A stretch of 64,000 nt of DNA from Naasia sp. (GTDB taxonomy: Bacteria; Actinomycetota; Actinomycetes; Actinomycetales; Microbacteriaceae). The stretch is from NCBI RefSeq assembly GCF_025465545.1, contig NZ_JAODMK010000044.1, forward strand, positions 24,563 through 88,562, in the 5' to 3' direction. This document shows, piece by piece, positions 37,662 through 47,250 of the stretch (its first letter is position 1; every line of letters starts with the position of its first letter). The notes beneath the pieces were generated by a model. The model searched no databases, was not told the origin of the DNA, and was given only the letters and a program-made list of their open reading frames with translations. The translations under genes were made by a program, and so were the position numbers.

Positions 37662-38240
37662 TCAGACGCCGAAGAAGTCGGCGAACTCGGGGCCGCTCTC
37701 GCCCTTCAGCACGCGGTTCCCCATCCCGTGCTCGAGCACCCAGCCGTAGTCGTGGCCGGCCCCGCCGGGGTAGACCGCGAGGAAGGAGTACGGCGCGTCG
37801 CCGGTGTTGACGCTGCGGTGCGCCCAGCCGGGCGGGATGTAGCCGATGGTGCCTGCCGCCATCTCGACCCACCGGGTTTCGGTGCCGTCGAACATCAGGA
37901 GTCCGCCCTGGCCCGAGATGGCCAGGTAGATCTCACCCTGGTGGTTCGGGTGCTGGTGCCCCTTCGTCATCCAGAACTCTCCCGCGGTGGTGCCGGGGGA
38001 GATGGTCGTGATCGACTGCGGCAGTTCCCGGTCCTCCTCAGGGACGGGGGAGGAGACGACGGAGTACACGACGGGGTCGCCGTCGGCCACGGCCTGCTGC
38101 CACGCGTCGCGGTGCCGGAACAGCCCCTCCAGGTCCGACATGCGCCGGGTCAGGGTTGGCCCCTCCGGTGAGAGGCTCGCATGGGCTGCGTCGAACCGGA
38201 TCGCCAGCGGAGAAACGGGAAGGCTCGAGTACTCGGGCAA
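37662..38240 (-). CDS. Cupin-type glucose-6-phosphate isomerase family protein
   Basis: TAGEFWMTKGHQHPNHQGEIYLAISGQGGLLM...GTIGYIPPGWAHRSVNTGD. Confidence 0.85.
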   Translation of the reverse strand: MPEYSSLPVSPLAIRFDAAHASLSPEGPTLTRRMSDLEGLFRHRDAWQQAVADGDPVVYSVVSSPVPEEDRELPQSITTISPGTTAGEFWMTKGHQHPNHQGEIYLAISGQGGLLMFDGTETRWVEMAAGTIGYIPPGWAHRSVNTGDAPYSFLAVYPGGAGHDYGWVLEHGMGNRVLKGESGPEFADFFGV

Positions 38241-38275
38241 TGCGACTCCTTGGTCGGTGCGGTCTGGGCGACGAT

Positions 38276-38297
38276 CCTACCTGTAATTACAGGTAGG
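38276..38297. promoter_or_regulatory. Perfect 22-bp palindrome, candidate GntR/HutC-type operator
   Basis: CCTACCTGTAATTACAGGTAGG between gntR stop and the cupin gene start. Confidence 0.65.
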
Positions 38298-38306
38298 CGG
38301 CAGGCG

Positions 38307-39128
38307 TCAGGACGCCGGGACGTGGCGAAGCGCGGTCGTGTTCTCCCGGGCAGGCGACGCGGTGAGCTGGAACTCGAACCGGCTGCGGTCGCCGCGGTGG
38401 TAGGCGATGAAGTACTCCATGATCCGGTCGTGTGAGTCGTAGCTGACGCTCCTCAGCACGAGCAGAGCGCCGCCGGTGCCGACCTCGAGCAGGCGCCCCT
38501 GCTCGGCGTCGGCGGACGCCGCCTCCGCGGAGCGCACGCCGCGCACCGCGCGCACGCCGTGCTCGGCGAGAAGGGCGTAGAGGGAGCGGTCGCGCAGGTC
38601 CTCCTCGAGGATCAGCCGCCCCAGGTCGACCGGCAGATAGGTGCGCGTCCAGGACCACGGCTCCCCGTCGACGTGGCGCAGCCGCTCCAGGAGCACGACC
38701 GGCTCACCGGGGTCCACCGCCAGGGCGTCGCCGATCTCCTCGTCGGCCTCCACGATCTCCTGGCGCAGCACATCGCTGTGCACATGGCCTCCGCGGGCAG
38801 CGACCTCCTCGTAGAGGCCGAGAAGGGTGTGCGCGAGCGTCTCCGGGGTCTTGCGCTGGGCGACGAACGTGCCCTTGCCCTTGACCCGGTCGATGATGCC
38901 CTGGTGCTCCAGCTGGAGCAGCGCCTGCCGCACCACCGTGCGGGAGACGCCGAACCGCTCGCACAGCTGGTGCTCGCTGGGCAGCAGGTCGCCGGGCCGC
39001 AGGCCGCGACGGGCGATGTCATCGATGATCCGGTGCCGCAGCTGGTGGTACATGGGCGTCGCGGCCTGGCGCGCGATCGGCTCCGGCTCGGCAGGCCCCG
39101 GAGGATCGAGGGCCACGGCCGCGCTCAT
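38307..39128 (-). CDS. GntR family regulator with UTRA (HutC-type) domain
   Basis: MYHQLRHRIIDDIARRGLRPGDLLPSEHQLCERFGVSRTVVRQALLQLEHQGIIDRVKGKGTFV. Confidence 0.93.
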   Translation of the reverse strand: MSAAVALDPPGPAEPEPIARQAATPMYHQLRHRIIDDIARRGLRPGDLLPSEHQLCERFGVSRTVVRQALLQLEHQGIIDRVKGKGTFVAQRKTPETLAHTLLGLYEEVAARGGHVHSDVLRQEIVEADEEIGDALAVDPGEPVVLLERLRHVDGEPWSWTRTYLPVDLGRLILEEDLRDRSLYALLAEHGVRAVRGVRSAEAASADAEQGRLLEVGTGGALLVLRSVSYDSHDRIMEYFIAYHRGDRSRFEFQLTASPARENTTALRHVPAS

Positions 39129-40069
39129 CCCGTCGCCGCTGAGGAGCGCGCGAGCATCGCGTCGACCTCGCCGCGGGTGGGAATGCTGGGTGACGCGCCG
39201 CGTTTCGTCACCGCGAGGGCGCCGGCGGCCATCGCGGAGGCGATGGCCGTCTCGAGTGAGGCTCCCAGCGCGAGCGTCGCCCCCAGGTAGCCGGCGAATG
39301 CGTCGCCGGCAGCCGTGGTGTCCACCGGCTGCACGGGGATCGCCGCGAATCGCTCCACCGCGTCGGCCGTCACCAGGACGGCGCCGGCGCCGGCGAGGGT
39401 GATCAGCGCCGAGGTCACGCCGTGCTGCACGAACCAGCGGCCGGCGTCCGCGGCGCTCGCTGCGTCGATCACCGGGATGCCGGTGATGAATTCGGCTTCG
39501 CTCTCGTTCGGGACCACGATGTCGATCAGCGTCCAGATGTCCTCGGGCAGGTGCGCGGCGGGTGCCGGGTCGAGGATGGTCGTCATCCCCGACTCCCGGG
39601 CCCGTCGCAGCGCATAGGTCGCGAGCGGGATGGGGATCTCGAGCTGGGTGAGCAGCACCGGGGCCGGCCGGCCGTCGGCGAAAGCCTCGTCGATCTGCTC
39701 CTCGGAGAGTGCGGAGTTCGCGAGCGGGACGATCACGATGTCGTTCTCGCCGGAGCCGTCCACCCGGATGTGCGCGATGCCGGTGGGGCCGGGAATGCGG
39801 CGCAGCAGGCTGAGGTCGACGCCCGCCGAGGAGAGCCCCTCGGCCACCATGCCGGCGAACAGGTCGGTTCCGATGCAGGCGACCATGCGCACCGGCGCAC
39901 CGGCCAGGGCGGCGGCGACCGCCTGATTGGCGCCCTTGCCCCCGAGGACGAGCGTGAAGTCGTCGCCCAGGATGGTCTCACCGGGCTTGGGGAGTCGGTC
40001 GGAGAAGGTCGTGAGGTCCGCAGTCGCACTGCCGACCACCAGGACGCCGCTCGAAGAAGTGCTGTTCAC
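39125..40069 (-). CDS. rbsK: Ribokinase / PfkB-family kinase
   Basis: GGKGANQAVAAALAGAPVRMVACIGTD; VDTTAAGDAFAGYLGATLA; GTG start chosen. Confidence 0.87.
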   Translation of the reverse strand: MNSTSSSGVLVVGSATADLTTFSDRLPKPGETILGDDFTLVLGGKGANQAVAAALAGAPVRMVACIGTDLFAGMVAEGLSSAGVDLSLLRRIPGPTGIAHIRVDGSGENDIVIVPLANSALSEEQIDEAFADGRPAPVLLTQLEIPIPLATYALRRARESGMTTILDPAPAAHLPEDIWTLIDIVVPNESEAEFITGIPVIDAASAADAGRWFVQHGVTSALITLAGAGAVLVTADAVERFAAIPVQPVDTTAAGDAFAGYLGATLALGASLETAIASAMAAGALAVTKRGASPSIPTRGEVDAMLARSSAATG

Positions 40070-40189
40070 CGGCGCCTTCGCTTCCCCTCGTGGTGCGGGG
40101 TGCGTCGCCGTCGACGCAACTTCCACGCGACAAGTACATTAGCGGACAAGCAGGGCGCGCCCGTCCTGCCGCTCGCCTCTGGAGGAACC

Positions 40190-40867
40190 GTGGCTCTCCC
40201 GTACCGCCTGTATGCCGACAGCGCCGACATCGCGCTGGTGTCGCCCCTGCTCGCCGACGGGCTGCTCGCCGGTGTGACGACCAACCCGACGATCCTGGAG
40301 CGTGGCGGACGGGGTGTCGAGGACATCCCCGAGCTCTACGGTCGCTGGGTGGGTGAGGGCGCCCGCGAGGTCTTCTTCCAGGCCTGGGGCGGCACCGTCG
40401 AAGAGCTCCTCGCCACGGGACGGTTCATCGCCGAGCTGGGCGCGAACGCCGTCGTCAAGGTTCCGGCCACGCGGGCGGGGTTCGCGGCTGCTGCGCGTCT
40501 CGCCGCGAGCGGTGTGCCCGTGCTGGTGACGGCCGTCTACGCGTCAGGGCAGGCGCTCAGCGCCGCGTCGATCGGCGCGCGCTACATCGCTCCCTACCTG
40601 GGTCGCCTCGAGGATGCCGGCCGCAACGGCGCGGAGGAGATCCGCATCATGCAGCAGCTGGTTCAGGGCAGCGGCACCGAGGTGCTCGCCGCCAGCCTGC
40701 GCACGCCCGAGGCCATCGTCGGACTGGCGCTGGCGGGCGTCACCTGCTTCACTGCTGCGCCGTCGGTGCTGGTGCGGCTGCTCGCCTCGGAGGCGAGCGA
40801 TGCGGCCGCAGTCGAATTCGAGGCGGCGGTCGAGCGCACCCGCCGCGTCACTCCGGCCGCAGTCTGA
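40190..40867 (+). CDS. Short transaldolase-family protein (fructose-6-phosphate aldolase/TalC-like)
   Basis: LYADSADIALVSPLLADGLLAGVTTNPTIL; VVKVPAT; GTG after GGAGGA. Confidence 0.83.
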   Translation: MALPYRLYADSADIALVSPLLADGLLAGVTTNPTILERGGRGVEDIPELYGRWVGEGAREVFFQAWGGTVEELLATGRFIAELGANAVVKVPATRAGFAAAARLAASGVPVLVTAVYASGQALSAASIGARYIAPYLGRLEDAGRNGAEEIRIMQQLVQGSGTEVLAASLRTPEAIVGLALAGVTCFTAAPSVLVRLLASEASDAAAVEFEAAVERTRRVTPAAV

Positions 40868-41597
40868 GGTTCTGCATGCCGCCGTCGACGGACAGGGAGA
40901 CGCCGGTGGTGGAGCCCGAGGCGGGGCTCGCGAGGTAGATCACCGCGCCCGCCACCTCGTCCGCGCTCACCAGTCGCCCGTGCGGCTGCCGAGCCTCCAG
41001 TGCCGCACGCTCGGCTGCCGGATCCTCGGCGCTCTCGAGCAGGCGGGCGACCCACGGGGTGTCCGCGGTGCCGGGGGTCACGCAGTTGACGCGGATGCCC
41101 TCGCGCAGGTGATCAGCGGCCATGGCGCGGGTGAGAGCGAGGACCGCGCCCTTGGATGCGCTGTACAGCGCCCTCTGGGGAAGGCCGGCGGTCGCGGCGA
41201 CGGAGGAGGTGTTCACCACGGCGGCGGCCGGGGACTTCCGGAGCCAGGGGAGCGCCGCGCGGGTCACACGGGCGATGCCGACGACATTGATGTCGAAGAC
41301 CCGCGCCCACTCCGCGTCGTCGTTGTCGGCGATCGTGCCCTGCGCGCCGATGCCCGCGTTGTTGATGACCAGGTCGATGCGGCCGAAGCGCTCGGCGACC
41401 GCGGCGACCCCCGTCCGCACGGATGCGTCGTCAGAGACGTCGACAGCGACGGGGAAGGTGGCGCTGTCCGCGCCCTCCGGGGCCCGATCGAGCACGGCCA
41501 CCCGGGCGCCGCGCTCGGTGAGAGCGCGGGCGATCGCGGCGCCGATGCCGGACGCGCCGCCGGTGACGATGGCGACGAGACCCTCGAATTCGCGCAT
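40848..41597 (-). CDS. SDR oxidoreductase (possible 2-keto-3-deoxy-L-fuconate dehydrogenase)
   Basis: VAIVTGGASGIGAAIARAL, YSASKGAVLALTRAMA, VNCVTPGTADTPWV. Confidence 0.87.
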   Translation of the reverse strand: MREFEGLVAIVTGGASGIGAAIARALTERGARVAVLDRAPEGADSATFPVAVDVSDDASVRTGVAAVAERFGRIDLVINNAGIGAQGTIADNDDAEWARVFDINVVGIARVTRAALPWLRKSPAAAVVNTSSVAATAGLPQRALYSASKGAVLALTRAMAADHLREGIRVNCVTPGTADTPWVARLLESAEDPAAERAALEARQPHGRLVSADEVAGAVIYLASPASGSTTGVSLSVDGGMQNLRLRPE

Positions 41598-41699
41598 GCG
41601 CGCACTTCCTCTCCTGCGACGGCGCGAGGGCCTGGCGACCGCGCGCGAACGTCAGAACTATAGCGCCGGGACCCCCCGGGGCCGGCTTGGCGGGGCGGT

Positions 41700-41729
41700 T
41701 TGACACCCCATACATCGGATGTCTAGGCT
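41700..41729 (+). promoter_or_regulatory. Candidate promoter (TTGACA-N18-TAGGCT) with palindrome ACATC-G-GATGT in the spacer
   Basis: TTGACA 41700-41705; ACATCGGATGT 41712-41722; TAGGCT 41724-41729. Confidence 0.5.
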
Positions 41730-41769
41730 CGTTCGAGTTGCGATGGCGCAACCGTCCAGGAGGTTCCCC

Positions 41770-43077
41770 GTGAGCACCATCGTCGCTGTCCGAACGAGTG
41801 ACATCCGATTCCCCACGTCCACGTCGCTCGATGGCTCCGATGCGATGAACCCCGATCCTGACTACTCGACGGCCTATCTGCGGATCGTCACGGACGCGGA
41901 CGACGGCCTGGAGGGCCACAGCTTCGTCTTCACGATCGGCCGCGGCAATGACGTCCAGGTGGCCGCGATCGACGCGCTCGCCCCGTACCTCCTCGGCCGC
42001 AACGCCGAGGAGCTGCTCGGCTCGATGGGCGACACCTGGCGGTCGCTGGTCTGGGACTCGCAGCTGCGCTGGCTGGGGCCCGAGAAGGGCGTCATGCACA
42101 TGGCGATCGGCGCGGTGGCGAACGCGCTCTGGGACCTCAAGGCGAAGCGGGCCGGCCTGCCCCTCTGGCAGCTGCTGTCACGGATGAGCCCCGAGGAGAT
42201 CGTCGAGCTCGTCGACTTCCGCTACCTCACCGACGCGCTCACGCCCGCGGAGGCGCTGGAGATCCTCCGGGCCGCCGAGCCGGGGCGGGCGGAACGAGAG
42301 CTGCGGCTCATCGACGAGGGCTACCCCGCCTACACGACCACCCCCGGATGGCTCGGCTACAGCGATGAGAAGCTGGCTCGCCTCTGCCGGGAGGCGGTCG
42401 CCGAGGGCTTCGGCCAGATCAAGCTCAAGGTCGGCGCCGACCTGCAGGACGACATCCGGCGGATGCGGATCGCCCGCGAGACGGTGGGACCCGACATCAA
42501 GATCGCGACAGACGCCAACCAGCGGTGGGAGGTGGCGGAGGCGATCGAGTGGGTCAACGCCCTCAGCGAGTTCGACCCCGCCTGGATCGAGGAGCCGACG
42601 AACCCCGACGACGTGCTCGGTCATGCCGCGATCGCCCGGGGGGTCGCCCCCGTGCCGGTCGCGACCGGCGAGCACATGGCCAACCGGGTGATGTTCAAGC
42701 AGTTCCTGCAGGCCGGGGCGCTGTCGATCCTGCAGATCGACTACACGCGCGTCGCGGGCGTCAACGAGAACATCGCGATCCTGCTGCTCGCAGCCAAGTT
42801 CGGGGTGACCGTGTGCCCGCACGCCGGCGGAGTCGGGCTCTGCGAGCTCGTGCAGCACCTGTCGATGTTCGACTTCGTCGCCGTCAGCGGGAAGATCGAG
42901 GGGCGGGTGATCGAGTTCGTCGACCACCTGCACGAGCACTTCGTGACGCCCACCGACGTGCACGAGGGTCGATACTGGGCGCCCTCCGCCCCGGGGGCCG
43001 GCGGCGAGATGCACGCCGCCAGCCGCGACCAGTTCCTCTTCCGGCCGGGCGATCGGAAGGCCGTCCTCGGTGCATGA
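41770..43077 (+). CDS. L-fuconate dehydratase-like enolase superfamily protein
   Basis: [26 protein letters not shown]...[18 protein letters not shown]...[17 protein letters not shown]; start GTG after AGGAGG. Confidence 0.88.
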   Translation: MSTIVAVRTSDIRFPTSTSLDGSDAMNPDPDYSTAYLRIVTDADDGLEGHSFVFTIGRGNDVQVAAIDALAPYLLGRNAEELLGSMGDTWRSLVWDSQLRWLGPEKGVMHMAIGAVANALWDLKAKRAGLPLWQLLSRMSPEEIVELVDFRYLTDALTPAEALEILRAAEPGRAERELRLIDEGYPAYTTTPGWLGYSDEKLARLCREAVAEGFGQIKLKVGADLQDDIRRMRIARETVGPDIKIATDANQRWEVAEAIEWVNALSEFDPAWIEEPTNPDDVLGHAAIARGVAPVPVATGEHMANRVMFKQFLQAGALSILQIDYTRVAGVNENIAILLLAAKFGVTVCPHAGGVGLCELVQHLSMFDFVAVSGKIEGRVIEFVDHLHEHFVTPTDVHEGRYWAPSAPGAGGEMHAASRDQFLFRPGDRKAVLGA

Positions 43078-44032
43078 GCGCCCCGCTCCGGCGTTCGGCC
43101 CGCTCGGCTACGGAGCCGCGAACGTCGGCAACCTCTACCGCGCGCTGACCGACGAGGAGGCCCACGAGATTCTCGCGGCCGCCTGGGACGAGGGCATCCG
43201 CTACTTCGACACGGCTCCGCACTACGGCCTCGGCCTGTCGGAGCGTCGTCTCGGCGCCTTCCTGGCCACCAAGCCGCGCGAGCAGTACGTGCTCTCCACC
43301 AAGGTGGGGCGCCTCCTCCGGCCGAATCCGGACGGCGCGGGCGAGCTGGACCTGGCCCACGACTTCGCGGTGCCGGCAGACCTCAAGCGGGTGTGGGATC
43401 TCTCCGCCGCGGGCATCGAGCGAAGCCTCGAGGAGTCGCTCGAGCGGCTCGGCCTCGACCGCGTCGACGTGCTCTACCTGCACGATCCCGAACTGCACGA
43501 TCTCGACCAGGCTCTCGCCGAGGCGCTGCCGGCGCTCGCCGCGCTGCGCCGACGCGGAGTCGTCGAGGCCGTCGGCGTCGGCTCGATGGCCACCGAGTCG
43601 CTCCTGCGGAGCGCCGAGAGCGGCGACGCAGACCTGCTGATGGTGGCGGGCCGCTTCACGCTGGCCGAGCAGCCGGCGGCCGTCGACGTGCTGCCCGCAT
43701 GCGAGCGCGGTGGGGTGGGGGTCGTCAACGCCTCGGTGTTCAACTCCGGTCTGCTCTCGCGGGCGACTCCCGATGTGTCGTCCCGCTACGAGTACTCGGA
43801 GGTGCCGCCCGAGCTGCTCGCCCGCGTCCGCAGGATCGCCGACATCTGCGGGAGGCACGGCGTGCAGCTGCCCACCGCGGCCCTGCACTTCGCGCTCCGG
43901 CACCCGGTGGTGCGCACCCTCGTGGTGGGCAGCAGCAAGCCGGAGCAGATCCGGCAGAATGCCGCTCGCCTGCGGGAGAACCCGCCGGAGGCGCTGTGGG
44001 AGGAGCTCGCGAGCGAGGGGCTGATCCCCTGA
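43070..44032 (+). CDS. Aldo/keto reductase (L-fucose/D-threo-aldose 1-dehydrogenase-like)
   Basis: [36 protein letters not shown]. Confidence 0.87.
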   Translation: MHERPAPAFGPLGYGAANVGNLYRALTDEEAHEILAAAWDEGIRYFDTAPHYGLGLSERRLGAFLATKPREQYVLSTKVGRLLRPNPDGAGELDLAHDFAVPADLKRVWDLSAAGIERSLEESLERLGLDRVDVLYLHDPELHDLDQALAEALPALAALRRRGVVEAVGVGSMATESLLRSAESGDADLLMVAGRFTLAEQPAAVDVLPACERGGVGVVNASVFNSGLLSRATPDVSSRYEYSEVPPELLARVRRIADICGRHGVQLPTAALHFALRHPVVRTLVVGSSKPEQIRQNAARLRENPPEALWEELASEGLIP

Positions 44033-44868
44033 TGACCCGGGTGATCGACTCCCATCTGCACGTCTGGGACCTCGGGCTCAGCGAGTACGCATGGCTCGGC
44101 CCGCAGCACGGGCCGATCTTCCGGACCTTCGAGCCGGAGGAGGCCGTGGCCGAACTCTCGGCGGCAGGGGTCGACGGCGCGGTGCTCGTGCAGGCGGAGG
44201 ATTCCCTCCGCGACACCGAGCACATGCTCGCCGCCGGGGATCGCTTTCCCCAGTTCGTGGGCGTGGTGGGCTGGGTCGCACTGGACGATCCGCGGGCCGC
44301 GGCCGAGCAGCTGGACCGGTGGCAGGAGCATCCCGGGTTCTCCGGAGTGCGCCACCTCGTGCACAACGAGTCCCGAGCGGACTTCCTCGACCTGCCGGCC
44401 GTGCGGGCGTCACTCGCCGACCTGGCGCGCCGGGGGCTGGCCTTCGACGTGCCGGACGCCTGGCCGGACCACCTCGCTCGCGTGCAGGGACTCGCCCGCG
44501 ACCTGCCCGACCTGACCGTCGTCGTCGACCATCTCGCCAAGCCGCCGCGGGGCACCGCCGCACTGGAGCAGTGGCGCCGCACGCTGGAGGCCGTCGCCGC
44601 GCAGCCGAACACGGTCGCCAAGGTGTCGGGCCTCTACACCGACGCCGCTCCGCACACCGTCGAGGCGCTCGAGGAGGTCTGGGATGTCGCGCTGACGGCG
44701 TTCGGGCCGGACCGGCTGATGTGGGGCAGCGACTGGCCGGTGGCGGTGCTGGCCGGCGGCTATGCCGAGGTCACCGCGGTGCTGCGGGAGCTGATCGGCC
44801 GGCTGAGCGAGGACGAGCAGAGCGCGCTCCTCGGTGGCACCGCGACGCGGGTGTACCGGCTCAGCTGA
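44032..44868 (+). CDS. Amidohydrolase family protein (L-fuconolactone hydrolase-like)
   Basis: VIDSHLHVWDLGLSEYAWL; GVRHLVHNE; RLMWGSDWPV. Confidence 0.87.
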   Translation: MTRVIDSHLHVWDLGLSEYAWLGPQHGPIFRTFEPEEAVAELSAAGVDGAVLVQAEDSLRDTEHMLAAGDRFPQFVGVVGWVALDDPRAAAEQLDRWQEHPGFSGVRHLVHNESRADFLDLPAVRASLADLARRGLAFDVPDAWPDHLARVQGLARDLPDLTVVVDHLAKPPRGTAALEQWRRTLEAVAAQPNTVAKVSGLYTDAAPHTVEALEEVWDVALTAFGPDRLMWGSDWPVAVLAGGYAEVTAVLRELIGRLSEDEQSALLGGTATRVYRLS

Positions 44869-45613
44869 CCGCAGGATCCGGCTCGTCCGGCGACGGCGGC
44901 TCGTCGTCGGAGTCGGGCTCCGGGTCCGGCGAGTCGACCGTCACGCTCCAGGCCCGGAGCCACTGCTCGACGCCGGAGACGTGCGCCGTCACGAGTGCCT
45001 GCGCCAGTTCGACGTCGTGCTGCGCGAGGGCGTCGAGGATGCCGCGATGCTCGGCCAGCGTGCGTTCCACCGCGTCCTCCTGGGTGAGCCCGCGCCAGAT
45101 CCGGGCGCGCACCGTCTCGGTGGAGAGCGAGCCGAGCAGCGTGGCCAGATAGGAGTTGCCGGCCGCGTCGGCGATCGCCCCGTGGAACTCGAGGTCGTGC
45201 GCCACCAGCCCCTCGACGTCGGTGGACCGGTCGACGGCGCCGAGCAGGGAGCGCAGCCGTTCGAGCTCCGCCTCGCCCACCCGCACAGCCGCCATGCCCG
45301 CCGCGGCGCGCTCGAGGATCCGCCGCACCGCGAACAGCTCGAGGATCGAGGCATCCGCATGCAGGTCGACCACGAAGCTCATCGCCTCGAGGAGCAGGCG
45401 CGGCTCGAGGCTCGTGACATAGGTGCCGTCGCCGCGGCGCACGTCCAGCACCCGGATGACCTCGAGCGCCTTGACGGCCTCGCGCATCGAGCTGCGGGAC
45501 AGGCCGAGCCGCTCGCTCAGCTCCTTCTCGGGCGGAAGCCGTGAGCCGGGGGTCAGCTCTCCGCGAAGGATCATCCCTTTGATCCGGAGAATCGCCTCGT
45601 CGGTGACGGCCAC
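44861..45613 (-). CDS. FadR-subfamily (FCD) GntR regulator
   Basis: LPPEKELSERLGLSRSSMREAVKALEVIRVLDVRRGDGTYV. Confidence 0.9.
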   Translation of the reverse strand: MAVTDEAILRIKGMILRGELTPGSRLPPEKELSERLGLSRSSMREAVKALEVIRVLDVRRGDGTYVTSLEPRLLLEAMSFVVDLHADASILELFAVRRILERAAAGMAAVRVGEAELERLRSLLGAVDRSTDVEGLVAHDLEFHGAIADAAGNSYLATLLGSLSTETVRARIWRGLTQEDAVERTLAEHRGILDALAQHDVELAQALVTAHVSGVEQWLRAWSVTVDSPDPEPDSDDEPPSPDEPDPAVS

Positions 45614-45698
45614 GGCGGAAGCCTATCGTCGGCACACCTCTCGACCGATCGCAAGCCGGTCGGCTGCGCCCGCGAACGCCGCTACCGTTGAGCGGGTC

Positions 45699-47210
45699 AT
45701 GCCGAACGAACCGACCTCCCCCGCGATCGACGACCGGACCAGGTGGAGGGCATTCGGCGTCTGCGTCGCCGTGGCTGCCCTCACGATCCTCGACCTGTCC
45801 AAGGTGAACGTGGGACTGCCCTCCATCGAGGAGTCCCTGCACGCGGGACCGAGCGAGCTGCAGTCGATCGTCGCGGGCTACGCGCTCGCGTTCGGGCTCG
45901 CCCTCGTTCCGGCCGGCCGTCTCGGCGACCTGCACAGCCGGCGCAGGCTCTTCCTGGTCGGCCTCACGGCGTTCACCTTGACGAGCCTGCTCTGCGCCCT
46001 CGCCCCGAATGTGACCTTCCTGCTGGTCGGGCGCTTCCTGCAGGGCGTCGCCGCGGGCATCCAGATGCCCCAGGTCCTCGGCCTCATCCAGCAGCTCTTC
46101 CAGGGGCCGGAGCGGGGGCGCGCATTCGGGCTGTTCGGCTCGATGATCGGCCTCTCGACCGCGTTCGGCCCCACGCTCGGCGGACTCCTGATCGCTTTCG
46201 GCGGCCCGCAGGACGGCTGGCGGCTGCTGTTCTGGATGAACATCCCGCTCGGCATCCTGCTGCTCTTCCTCGCCGCGCGGCTCCTGCCCAAGCGGCAGCG
46301 CACGAACGCCCTGGGCAACGACCTCGACCCGATCGGCATCGTGCTCCTCGGTGGCGCCGTGCTGTCCTTGATGCTGCCGTTCGTGCTGACCACCGGCGGG
46401 CCGGACGACGATCCGCGCCGCTGGTTCTGGCTGGTCGGTGCGGTCGCGTTCGGAACGGGATTCGTGGCGTGGGAGCGGCGCTACCTGGCACGGGGCCGCT
46501 CGCCCGCCGTCAACTTCTCGCTGTTCCGGAGGGCGTCCTACCGCAACGGGCTGCTCATCGCCACGGTCTACTTCGCCGCGCTGCCGGCCACCTTCCTGCT
46601 CACGACCCTGTATCTGCAGGAGGGCCTGAGGCTCGAGCCGGTGTTCGCCGGGATGGTCACGATCCCGTTCGCGCTGACCTCGGCGCTGACCGCGTGGATC
46701 GGCGGCCGCCTGGTCGAGCGGTTCGGTCGTGCGCTCGTCGTCGCCGGCATCGTGATCGTGATCGTCGGGTTCACGCTCGATGTGCTCGCCGCGGTCCTGT
46801 CCCCGCCCGAGCTCACGCCCTACCTGATGGCGGCCGCGCTGGCGGTTGCGGGAGCCGGCGGCGGCTTCGTCGTGTCGCCCAACCAGACGCTGACCCTCGC
46901 CGAGGTCCCGGTCACCGAGGGTGGCGTGGCCGGCTCGATGGCGCAGGTCGGCCAGCGGGTCGGCACGGCGATCGGAGTGGCGGCGGCCTCGTCCACATTC
47001 TTCGCGACCCTGTATGCGGAGAGCGATCGTGCGAGCGAGCTGGCGGTCTACCACGACAGCTTCCGCAACGGCATCCTCGTCGCCGTCGGGCTGATCGCCG
47101 TCGCGCTCGTGCTCGGCCTCGCCGACCTGCTGCAGCGCAAGCGCGGGACCGAGGAGGAGCGGCTGCCGGAGGAGCCGGCGGAGCGGGCAGGCGGAGCCAG
47201 GACCGCCTAG
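45699..47210 (+). CDS. MFS transporter, DHA2 type
   Basis: DLSKVNVGLPSIEESLHA; PAGRLGDLHSRRRLFLVG; ~14 TM. Confidence 0.87.
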   Translation: MPNEPTSPAIDDRTRWRAFGVCVAVAALTILDLSKVNVGLPSIEESLHAGPSELQSIVAGYALAFGLALVPAGRLGDLHSRRRLFLVGLTAFTLTSLLCALAPNVTFLLVGRFLQGVAAGIQMPQVLGLIQQLFQGPERGRAFGLFGSMIGLSTAFGPTLGGLLIAFGGPQDGWRLLFWMNIPLGILLLFLAARLLPKRQRTNALGNDLDPIGIVLLGGAVLSLMLPFVLTTGGPDDDPRRWFWLVGAVAFGTGFVAWERRYLARGRSPAVNFSLFRRASYRNGLLIATVYFAALPATFLLTTLYLQEGLRLEPVFAGMVTIPFALTSALTAWIGGRLVERFGRALVVAGIVIVIVGFTLDVLAAVLSPPELTPYLMAAALAVAGAGGGFVVSPNQTLTLAEVPVTEGGVAGSMAQVGQRVGTAIGVAAASSTFFATLYAESDRASELAVYHDSFRNGILVAVGLIAVALVLGLADLLQRKRGTEEERLPEEPAERAGGARTA

Positions 47211-47250
47211 TTCAGGCGCGGGGAGGTCGAGCCGTGCGGGGCCGTGGAGT

